Positions 9,496 to 18,705 of a DNA stretch of 64,000 nt are shown here, piece by piece. The DNA is from Oscarella lobularis (Eukaryota > Porifera > Homoscleromorpha > Homosclerophorida > Oscarellidae). How positions within the stretch are numbered: position 1 is the stretch's first letter; each line of letters opens with the position of its first letter. The translations under genes were made by a program, and so were the position numbers. The DNA lies in NCBI RefSeq assembly GCF_947507565.1, contig NC_089193.1, forward strand, positions 1,116,001 through 1,180,000. The letters run 5' to 3'. Under the pieces are notes generated by a model. It saw only the letters and a list, made by a program, of their open reading frames with translations. It was not told where the DNA came from and made no database searches.

Positions 9496-11369
9496 TTAGA
9501 CTAGCGGCGTTTTTCTTCTTCTCTTCGCGGCCTTCTCGCGCATCGCCTTCAACGCTTGCCATTCTCTGTATTCCTGCTCGTAACGAACTTTGTCGGCATC
9601 CGCTTTTTCGGCATAAACCTACACGAAAAAAAAAATATCCAATTTTCATTTAATTAATTATTTAATTATTACCTGTTTCTCTGTCTCTGTCATTGCTCTC
9701 CACATTTCGGCCATTTCGTGCAATACTTCTTTAGCTTCTTTATCCTAGACAAAAAAAAGCTCGTAGTCATTTTTTTTGTTTAGCAATTTCATCTGCCTTA
9801 CAGCAAATTGTCCTGTTTCGGCCACTTCCTGCGTGAACACGGCGAAAGGTCCAAGCGGCTTCTTTGGAACCATCTAGACAGTTGAAACTCTCACACAAAG
9901 CACTCCTTATCTATTCAAGTTCACCTCCTTTCCCGTCTTCAGTGGCCCATACTTTGCCTCATACTCAGACACGTCCTTTTCATATCGTTCCTTGTCGTCA
10001 GCAGCCTTACGTTTGTAGTCCTGCACCCCCCCAAAGACAAAGACATATATATATCTATACGCATGAAGTTTTAATATAGAATCAATGCTTACGGTTTTCT
10101 CGTCGTCCGTCAGCTCTTTCCACCGGGTCGCAGCAGCAGCCATTTTGTCCTTTACTTTCATGTTCTAAATCAAAATATCGATCATCCCAAATTCATACGC
10201 GGGTCTTGGAGATATATCTCCACCTCTCCGTCCAAGGCTCCAGACATGAATAACTCCTTGACAAATATGTTGTACGGCGACAACGCCTTCTTGGGAAGAA
10301 CGGGCTGATGCTCTTTCCATATGCGAAGTTCTTCCTCGTATTTTGTTCGCGATTCGTTTGCCTTCATTCGATAGTCCTGCAACCGTCACCCCCAATAATT
10401 AATAACAGTTTATCCACGAGAATGATTCTTACGTACCTCCTTTTCTTCATCCGAAAGTGTTTTCCACTTCTCACCGGCCTTTATCATCCTATCGGTCATC
10501 GGAGTTTTCTAAAGAAAACGTAGACGATTTATTATTGATGCTATCATATCTATTATATCAATTTGTACCAGATCCTTGAGCGATTTCATATCCTCAGATC
10601 CAAAATAATCTGAAATGAAAAGAGCGTACGCCGACAACGGCCTTTTGGGTCTTCCATCGTCGACTTTCTGTCCTCCCTAAGAGACGTCGTTATCACATAC
10701 ACGAAGATATATCCCACGTCTTCGCATACCATAACGACTCGAGATTTCTTCTTCTCCTTTTGCCTTCGTTCGAATTCGACCAATTCCTGTTTCTGCGCTT
10801 CGTCCAAGTCTCTCATAAATCGATCCTTGGCCAAGCGAAATTCGGCGAGCAATTCGTCAGCTCGAACCTTATAGTCCTAAGAAAAAAAATAAAAAATAAA
10901 AAATCCATTAATTAATTCAATTATTTAATTAAAAACGAACCTGCTTGCGCGCTTCGCTCAAAGCTCGATACTGATCGGAAAGAAGCAGGGTAAGTTCGCC
11001 GGGCTTCAGATCTAAAACAAAACAAAAGATGGGGCGCGAGACGCCAAAATTGCAAAACATCGCGCCTAGCTCACGTGGAAATTCGTCCTTCAGTTGACCG
11101 CGAACGTCTTCGGCGAAGAGCATGTAGCTATTTCTAAAAGCGAGAGCGGGTTGGGTTCGATTGCTGCGCGTGCACGAGCGCTCGCGGGCTACTTTGGACG
11201 GCGCGGACGCCGTTTCACGAGTTCGGCGATCGCGTCGCCGCTTGCGCTGGCCAAACAGCGCGGAAATAGCGCCGATGCAATCGACGGCTGCAGAAAGGAT
11301 CTAAAGTGGAACGAATCGACGTCGAGACGCGTTGGGAAAACGGCGAATTCACCTCGCTATTCGCAGCAT
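9496..11369 (-). CDS. TFAM-like mitochondrial HMG-box protein with four HMG modules, 13 exons
   Basis: Thirteen exons (11353-11369, 11193-11300, 11075-11133, 10941-11011, 10730-10876, 10569-10676, 10437-10508, 10224-10376, 10093-10164, 9925-10020, 9802-9873, 9673-9744, 9496-9618) join in frame to 389 aa. The start reads MLRIARSFLQPSIASALFPR, an Arg/Ser-rich, acid-free presequence expected to target mitochondria. Four HMG-box modules follow: (1) NSYMLFAED...YRALSEARKQDYK, (2) RPLSAYALFISDYF...WKTLSDEEKEDY, (3) KALSPYNIFVKELF...WKELTDDEKTDY, (4) KPLGPFAVFTQEVA...WRAMTETEKQVY. The tail is basic (EKAAKRRRKTPLV). TFAM packages mitochondrial DNA and normally has two boxes. CACGTG at 11402-11407 is 32 bases upstream of the ATG. 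The alternative is a UBF-like nuclear factor; the presequence argues against it. The exon 8 donor (GTGGAG, ending at 10224) is the least certain junction. Confidence 0.8.
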
Positions 11370-11465
11370 TGCGCTCGTAGGCTGATATCAAACCGCGAAA
11401 ACACGTGCGAAAACGAGCGCGTCAGTCCACGCGTGCGTGAAATTCAAAATAACCCGATTAGCATT

Positions 11466-13063
11466 TTACAACTCGTCTCGTTTAGACTCCATAGTAGGTT
11501 CGGTGGGCGGGGCATCGAACGGAGATACGTTGTGAAGCACTCCAGCCGTCAATAGAGCCGCATTTCTCGCCGAAATACTTATCATTTCCATAGCGCTTGC
11601 AACCCATTCGATAGCATTGACATAAAATACCTGATCGTCTAAAACAAATGACGGAATGACGTGCGGTGGATTGTAGTGCGGATAGGCGAGCCAAACTTTC
11701 GACGTCATAACGCGCGAATCGTTGAAAAGAGACTCGTATTGGCTCGCCTGTAAAGCATCTCTCGAGAACACTTTGTACACGGGAATTGACGGCAACGTGT
11801 TATTGACCGAACTTTCCTTTCCAATCGAATTAAAGAAAGTCCCTTCGGTCGTGAGAACATCGGTGGGAAACTCGCTCGCCGATATCCCATCCAAATGAAA
11901 ATAGGATCGATTTAGACTCCCTTCGACGAACGTCGCTATCGTCTGTTGAAATATTCCATTCGGTTTAGGAGTCACCGGGAAATCGACGAACGTTATATTC
12001 GCCTTCTCGATAGGCGACGCCAAGATGACGATATCGAACTGCCGAGTCGCATTGCCGATCGTCAATTCATACACCGTCTTTCCTGGCGAGCTGATTCGTC
12101 GAATTCGACTCACTCGACTATTGTAATTCACTCTGACGCCGGATCGTTTGAGGAGACCGTAGCAGACTTGATTGTTTCCGCCCAAGACGGACCAAAGTCC
12201 CGACTGCGATCCAGCCAACGATACGAGTCCAGCAAAACCGCCCATAGTCGTGTTCTGTCCGTAGTTCACTCGCGCTGCACCCGCCGCCAGTTCGTTGATG
12301 AACGTCAGTGAAAAGCCTTTGGAGAGTAGGTAGTCGGCCAACGTCATTTGTGGGAGTTGAACGAATTCCTGGCCTCCCATTGCGGCGAGCATGTCTCGCG
12401 GTGACGTGAACGCTTTGCCTTCGTTTTGAATATTGTAAATCGACTTGAACGAATTCAGCATGTTATCGACGAGCCAATTCAGTTTTAACGGCTCGAAGCC
12501 GTAGCGTAGGAATAAGGTGATCGTGTCCCATAGCGACGACCCCGTCTGACGATAGTCCCAATTGACCCCGTCGAAAATTCCAAAAGGGCCATCGGAAACA
12601 TCGTCCGTAATCCTTTTTAGACCTTCATAGAAAGCAAAAGATATTACATACAATGTCTAACTTTATCAATAATTTCAACGCAACTAACTGAGTCTGATTA
12701 CTGTCTATAGTAGCACGTTTCTAGCCCCTATGTTGTAGACTCACCTAGTATTTCTGTATAATTTCTCATGTATTGATTCGACGGATGAAGAATGCTTCCT
12801 CCCTCTTCGTACAAATCGTTTCCGACTTTGACCGTCGTAACGCGACCGCATGGAACGTCTGCCTGTTCGAATACTTCGATGCTCGTCTGGCCTCCGCCGG
12901 ATTTCTTCTCGTGTTCGGTGAGAAAGTGAACGTAGCCCGATCCGCCGATTCCCGCTCCCACGACCGCTATTCTCCACGTCTTTCCCGTCGGAGGCGTCGG
13001 AGTTGCCGAGAGGCAGACGTCTAGTGCGATACATAGAAGAAAACAGGAGAAAAACGCCTGCAT
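11466..13063 (-). CDS. Prenylcysteine oxidase (PCYOX1-like), ER-retained copy a
   Basis: Two exons (12745-13063 and 11466-12622) give 491 aa. The signal peptide is MQAFFSCFLLCIALDVCLSA, followed by the FAD dinucleotide motif RIAVVGAGIGGSGYVHFL and the PCYOX signatures EEGGSILHPSNQYM, FLRYGFEPLKLNW, GLWSVLGGNNQVCYGLL, KVWLAYPHYNPPHVIPS and EWVASAMEMISISARNAALL. The enzyme is an FAD-dependent thioether oxidase that breaks down prenylcysteines and releases H2O2. The protein ends ESKRDEL, an RDEL-type ER-retrieval signal, whereas the human enzyme is lysosomal. The frame is open for 11 codons upstream (to 13096), so a longer N-terminus is possible; the signal peptide favours 13063. Its tandem paralogue lies upstream on the same strand. 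Confidence 0.92.
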
Positions 13064-13222
13064 TTCGACAGTTCGCATTTCCCGTATGAGCATCATATAT
13101 TTCTCTTGTGAAGCCTCGACACCTACAACAAAAGTTACCTAAAATAGAAGTATACAGTATCACCATACAAAAACACTAGAAGACTGACGCAAAATACGAT
13201 CTGCATGACAGATGCCCCTACC

Positions 13223-14793
13223 TCACAATTCATCCCTCTTTGGTTCCTTGGTGGGTTCAGTAGGCGGAGCATCAAACGGCGAAACGTCATGAAACACTCG
13301 AGCAGTCAAAAGCGCCGCATTTCGCGCCGAAATACTCATCATTTCCATAGAACTTGCAACCCACTCCACAGCATTGACATAGAACACCTGATCGTCGAGA
13401 ACAAAGGACGGAATGACGTGAGGTGGATCGTAGTGAGGATTGGCAAGCCAAACTTTCGACGCTCCAACGCGCGGATTATTGAAAAGAGAATCGACTTGAC
13501 TCGCCCGAAGCGCTTCTCTCGAGAGCACTTTGTACACGGGAACCGAAGGCAACTGGTTATCGACCGTACTCGTCTTATCGACTGCACTAAAGAAAGCCTT
13601 TTCGTTTTCCGTCGTGAAAACGTCCGTGGGAAACGCGTTCGCCGAAGTCTCGCTCAAGCGAAAGTAGGATCGATTTAGACTCCCTTCGACGAGCGTAGCA
13701 ATCGTCTTTTGAAAAATTCCATTCGGTTTCGGAGTCGCCGGAAAATCGACGAACGTTATATTCGCCGTTTCGATAGGCGACGCCAAGACGACGACGTCAA
13801 ACCGCTCGGTTGCACGGCCGATAGTCAACTCGTAAACGGTTCTTCCCGGCGAGCTGATTCGTCGAATTCGACTCACTGGACTATTGTAATTCACTCTGAC
13901 GCCGGATCGTTTTAACAGACCGTCGCATATCTGATTATATCCTCCTGCGACAGACCAAAGTGCTGGAGGGGATCCGGACAGTAATAAAAGACCAGCAAAG
14001 CTGCTCATTGTTGACGTGTTCTGCCCGTAATTAGCTCGTGTTATACTCGCTGCGAATTCGTTGATGAACTTCGGGGAAAAGCCTTTTGAGAGCAAATAGT
14101 CGCGGCCAGGGTCTTTTGCGGCAACTGGGCAACGTCTTCGCCTCCCATTGCCGTGAGCATGTCTCGTGACGAAATGAACGCTTTTCCGTTGTCTTGAAGA
14201 TCGTATACGGACTTGAACGTCTTAGGCAGCATGTCGCCAATAAGCCAATTCAGCTTCATCGGTTCAAAACCGTAACGAAGGAAAGAGGTGATCGTATCCC
14301 ATAGCCACGAGCCTGACTGACGATAGACCCAGTCGATCCCATCGAAAATTCCAAAAGGGCCATTTGAAACATCGTTCACGGTCCTTTTGAGACCTATACA
14401 GAAAGAGTAAAGGAAATAAATTATGGCCAATAGAGTATTGATAGTGACACGCCCACACACATAATACTTACCTAGTATTTCTGTATACTCTGTCATGTAT
14501 CGATTCGACGAATGAAGAACGCTTCCTCCCAATTCGTAAAAATTATTTCCAATTTTGGCCGTCGCAACGCGACCGCACGAGACGCTTTCCTGTTCGAATA
14601 CTTCAATTCTGGCCCGATTGCCGCCGCCGAATTTCTTCTCTTGTTCGCTGAGAAAGTGAACGTAGCTCGATCCGCCGATTCCCGCTCCCACGACCGCTAT
14701 TCTCCACGTTTTTCCTGTCGGAGGCGTCGGAGTTGCTGAGAAGCAAACGTCTACTGCGATGCATAGGAGAAAAACGGACAAAAACGCCGTCAT
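13223..14793 (-). pseudogene. Prenylcysteine oxidase copy b, frameshifted
   Basis: This copy has the same two-exon structure as copy a: signal peptide MTAFLSVFLLCIAVDVCFSA, FAD motif RIAVVGAGIGGSSYVHFL, LGGSVLHSSNRYM, FLRYGFEPMKLNWLI, GLWSV-like ALWSVAGGYNQICDGLL, EWVASSMEMMSISARNAALL, and the same ER-retrieval end EPKRDEL. After QLPQKTLA the frame breaks: compared with copy a, two extra bases (GC in CTGGCCGCGACTAT) lie near 14101-14106, and the frame resumes as LLSKGFSPKFINEF. Both halves remain well conserved and otherwise stop-free, so this may be a very young pseudogene or a sequencing error. It is divergent from H6PD (59 bp between starts). Confidence 0.7.
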
Positions 14794-14852
14794 CTGCTGC
14801 TCGGGAACCCGACAGCTCTCACGCCCGTATACACACGTACGATTCTCACGCG
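14794..14852. promoter_or_regulatory. 59-bp divergent PCYOX-b/H6PD promoter
   Basis: Start codons at 14793 (minus) and 14853 (plus) leave 59 bp. No TATA box and no CACGTG are seen; there is an ACACACGTACGA stretch. Promoter role is inferred from geometry only. Confidence 0.45.
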
Positions 14853-17129
14853 ATGAGGCGATTTCGCTCGCAGAAACTCGTTGCCTTCGTTGCAGTAGCA
14901 CTATTAATATCGACCTCGTATTCAAACGAGTCCTACGACAAAGACGACGAGATAAACCAGCTCGTTCTAATCGGAGCGACGGGCGATTTAGCTCGTCGTT
15001 ACCTCTGGCAAGCGATATTCAACCTGTTCGTTGCAACGAATCACAGCTGGAAAATATACGGCGGCGCACGGCAAAACGAAGACGAAGGCACCGCCCATTT
15101 GCACGAAATACTTCGTCGTCTCCACTGCAACGACAAAACAATCGACTGCGCACGCTTACTACACGAATTCGAACAGTCGTGCGTCTACAGGCGACTTTCT
15201 CGAGAGGAAGACTACCATGCATTGGGAACGGAACTAAATGTGACGTCATCAACCAAGCGCGAGCGGCGCCTATTCTATTTATCCGTTCCGTCAACGGCAT
15301 TCGGCTTCATTACGTCATCAATTAATCGTTTCTGCAGGCCGAGACCGAATGGGCAGCTACGCGTCGTTTTTGAAAAACCGTTTGGACGCGATTTCGATTC
15401 GGCTCGCCAACTGAGCCAAATCGTACACGAACACTTACCCGAAAAGGAAATATTTCGAGTGGATCATTACCTCGGAAAGACGGGCGTGCGCTCATTGGTC
15501 GACTTTCGTCGGCTCAACGCCGATTGGCTCGAGCCGATGTTGCATCGGCGCGAAGTCGAACGAGTCGACGTCGTCGCGACGGAAGTCGACGGGGTGGGAG
15601 GACGAACGAATTTTTTCGATAAATACGGAACGATTCGAGATATGCTTCAAAATCATTTGACAGAGATCGTGGCGCTGACGGCTATGGACTTACCGGTTGG
15701 AAACACGACGACGGCAAAGGCGAAGCTAGACGTTCTGAGAGCCGTTGAATCGCCTACGAAATATCAGAGTATTATTGGTCAATACGTCGGGTATATGGAC
15801 GATTTGAAGGGAGATAATCCCGACGCTAATTCGTCGCTTACCGCGACGTTTTCGGCGACGCTCGTTCGCGTTGAGAACTCGAGGTGGAGCGGCGTGCCGT
15901 TTCTACTCGTTTCCGGCAAGAGGCTTTCCGAGAGAGAGGCTCACGTTCGCGTTCTTTTCAAGAGAAATCGATTCGAATTGGACGCTCGACTGACGTCGCC
16001 GTCGCAGATAATTTTTCGAATTCACGGCAATGGATCCAATCTTCCCGCCGTTTTAATATCCAAGGACATTTTGAGCGATCGTGTGCGTTTGCCCTCCGGC
16101 TGGATATTTGAAAACGAAAGCGACGACGACGTTTTCCGCGTTATTCGTCCTGAAATCGTCGACGATCCGTACACCGTTCTGTTGAATGCCATATACGAAG
16201 GCAATCGTCACTTCTTTGTTGACAACGATCACCTGATGGAATTGTGGCGAGTCTGGACTCCGCTGATCGAAACTTTAGAGACAGAAGAAATCGAGCCATT
16301 TCCTTATATACCGCATAGCGACTACCCTTTGAAGTTTCAAATCGAAGCCAATAGTCTCCTCTTACCCCCTGAGGAGAACAGAGTGATAGGCATCGAACCT
16401 TTAGAAGTCAAGGGACAACTTTTTCTACTGAACCGTCCAGTCGTCATTGGCCCCAAAGACGAAATCGTCGCGACTCTCGCAAAGGAAATCGAAGAATGCG
16501 CGCGAGAAACGATCTCGCGCACCGGCGCATTCCACGTCGCCTTTCCGGGCGGCGCGAGTCCAATCGATCTCTTCGCCCGTCTCGCTCACGGCACGACGCG
16601 CTTTCCCTGGCGCGAAACCCACGTCTGGCTCGTCGACGAACGCTGCGTTTCGTCCGATCACGACGCGTCGAACTTCAAATCGCTTCGCTATCATCTCCTG
16701 CGTCACGTCGACGTTCCCCACGCGCAGATTCATCCCATAGCGACGCGCGCGTGCGACGCGACGCCGTTCGAAGAGGAGCTATTGCGCTCGTTTTCGTCTC
16801 GTTCCAACGTCGATTACGTCGTCTTGGGAGTGGGTCGAGACGGTCACGTAGCGTCTCTATTTCCTTCTCAGGACGAGCACGATGGTATTGTGACGGTCGT
16901 GCCGAGAGACGAGCCGCAGTATAGTCGCATATCCATGACGTATAATCTATTGAAACGAAGTCGTCGTATGGCGGTGCTAGTGCTGGGTCGGTGGAAGCGT
17001 TCCCTTGTCGAACGTCTTCGTCGGGTCGAGGCGAATCGAGACGAATTGCCTGTCGAGAAGATAGCCAAATTGCATAGTGGCATGAAGTGGTTTGTCGACG
17101 AGTCGGTGTGGCTAAACGACGAAGATTAA
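14853..17129 (+). CDS. H6PD: GDH/6PGL endoplasmic bifunctional protein (hexose-6-phosphate dehydrogenase)
   Basis: An intronless 758-aa frame. The ATG at 14853 was chosen because it gives a signal peptide (MRRFRSQKLVAFVAVALLIS); the open frame upstream to 14733 is antisense to the PCYOX-b signal exon. The N-terminal dehydrogenase shows the NADP-binding GATGDLARRYLW (residue ~41), EKPFGRDFDSA and the catalytic RVDHYLGKTGV (about residue 202). The C-terminal 6-phosphogluconolactonase domain (about residues 535-758) has AFPGGASPIDLFARL, WLVDERCVSSDHDASNF and VVLGVGRDGHVASLFP. The protein makes NADPH inside the ER lumen from glucose-6-phosphate and hydrolyses the lactone. Human H6PD is 791 aa. 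No KDEL-like tail is present (ends WLNDED). It is convergent with ELP5. Confidence 0.96.
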   Translation: MRRFRSQKLVAFVAVALLISTSYSNESYDKDDEINQLVLIGATGDLARRYLWQAIFNLFVATNHSWKIYGGARQNEDEGTAHLHEILRRLHCNDKTIDCARLLHEFEQSCVYRRLSREEDYHALGTELNVTSSTKRERRLFYLSVPSTAFGFITSSINRFCRPRPNGQLRVVFEKPFGRDFDSARQLSQIVHEHLPEKEIFRVDHYLGKTGVRSLVDFRRLNADWLEPMLHRREVERVDVVATEVDGVGGRTNFFDKYGTIRDMLQNHLTEIVALTAMDLPVGNTTTAKAKLDVLRAVESPTKYQSIIGQYVGYMDDLKGDNPDANSSLTATFSATLVRVENSRWSGVPFLLVSGKRLSEREAHVRVLFKRNRFELDARLTSPSQIIFRIHGNGSNLPAVLISKDILSDRVRLPSGWIFENESDDDVFRVIRPEIVDDPYTVLLNAIYEGNRHFFVDNDHLMELWRVWTPLIETLETEEIEPFPYIPHSDYPLKFQIEANSLLLPPEENRVIGIEPLEVKGQLFLLNRPVVIGPKDEIVATLAKEIEECARETISRTGAFHVAFPGGASPIDLFARLAHGTTRFPWRETHVWLVDERCVSSDHDASNFKSLRYHLLRHVDVPHAQIHPIATRACDATPFEEELLRSFSSRSNVDYVVLGVGRDGHVASLFPSQDEHDGIVTVVPRDEPQYSRISMTYNLLKRSRRMAVLVLGRWKRSLVERLRRVEANRDELPVEKIAKLHSGMKWFVDESVWLNDED

Positions 17130-17265
17130 TAATAAAATACGTATCTATTTTAGTACGTTTCATAAAGAGAACTTGCACGTTTCGTTGCTCGTGAAATTTA
17201 TGATAAAGGCAATGCGCACTATCGATTAATAAACAAACGGAAGTTTATATTTCTTTTAGCTTTAC

Positions 17266-18505
17266 TCATATGTCTAAATCGTCATCTGGGTCCTCTTCGT
17301 CGAAATCGTCGCCATCGTCGGCTTCGTAAAAGATTTGGGGCCCCGATTTCCCGCCTTGGTGTTCGAGATACGGTAAAATAACTCGAGAACGCGCCCTCTT
17401 TTCCTCTTCGCTGAGACGAAGATTAAACGTGAGATTCGCCGTTGGGTCACTGTTTGTCGATTGTGCGTCGGGCTCTAGTCTATCTTTACTAATAACGGAC
17501 GACGTCACTTTCCACGTCTCGTCAACAGAACACTTCTCAAACTATTAGCTTATATAGGAACATCTTTTCTCTTACGTTTTACATTTCCTTACCGATTTCG
17601 TGACTTTCCCCTTTTTCTTTTTATGCGTTATTTGGCAATGCTGTCGAGCCTCGCCCTTATCGCCTACGGAAATTTGAACCAGAGACGACGCCATGTAGCG
17701 GAGCGAAGCAAGAGTGCGTTCGTCGTGCAAATCAGAATGAACCAACGCCACAATCTGCATCGACTTAGAACGGTCGTCTCCTAAAAAAAAGAAAAAAAAA
17801 AGAATTAGAAGTGCAGGGGGAAAATAAGGCTCCACAAAAGGTCGACTAAAACACTTTCAGGTGCAGAAGAGCTCTCTACAGGTGCAGACTCTGTGGAGAT
17901 TTACACTACAGTACCTCTCTTTAGTTTCTGCAGCATTCGACAAACGGACGAAGTGGAGTGTCTCAAAAGCAGCCAACTAAGCGGATCAAAGATAATCGAA
18001 AAGGATTTACAGCTGATCATCTCGTCTCGAAGAATAGCTTCAAAATCGATTCTAGACAAATGAATAATTAGAAGAATAGAGCAAGAACATTTTTTTGTGC
18101 GAACGAACTGCTTTTCTGATCCCCACGAGCTCGCGTCGCTATATCCGAAAGTAGAAAACCTAAAAGTCGTTCATTTGTATGCTGCACTTTGAATTGGAAA
18201 ATTATGTCCTTACTTTCCCGATGCACGTAGATCTTCGTTCAACCATTCGTCCGGAGTGACGTCAAACGAGCATACGATCACTCGTTCGCATCTTCGGTGG
18301 AGAAAACGAGGAAGAAACTCTATTGCGATTGTCATTCTTTACCTGGAAGCGAGGTGCGATGCGAAACTCTTGGCTAGCCACCTTCCGCGCTCTTCTACCG
18401 AGTCTGCGAGGAGATAATAAGCAAATTGAACCGGTCGTTGCAAGCTTTACCTTCGATGAGCACGATTTCGGAGCTTTCTCGGCCTTCGACGAGAGCCTCC
18501 AACAT
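17266..18505 (-). CDS. ELP5: Elongator complex protein 5
   Basis: The first exon (18451-18505) reads MLEALVEGRESSEIVLIE. Later exons give RGRWLAKSFASHLASR, RCERVIVCSFDVTPDEWLNED, and SFSIIFDPLSWLLLRHST, which matches the family's L..LSWLLL core strand. The last exon (17266-17508) has TANLTFNLRLSEEEKRAR, QIFYEADDGDDFDEEDPDDD and ends LDI; this DEEDPDDDLDI tail is diagnostic of ELP5. The protein is a RecA-like subunit of the ELP4-6 ring of Elongator, needed for U34 tRNA wobble modification in the cytoplasm. Introns are short; those around 17780 and 17900 were not fully resolved. CACGTG at 18524-18529 lies 18 bases upstream of the ATG. Confidence 0.9.
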
Positions 18506-18705
18506 GGCTACTGCAGAACGAGGCACGTGATCGCTGCAGTGCAGACAGTTACATGTACAAGGCGTAAAAAATATTGACAAAAAAGGTACAACATCTAAAA
18601 CACGTCTGAAATGTAACAGAACACCTAAAGTGCAGCGCACACTCAAAAAGACGAGGTTATGCATAGTTGTCCATCGCGCTACATGTAACAGTTTGCCCAA
18701 TCAGG

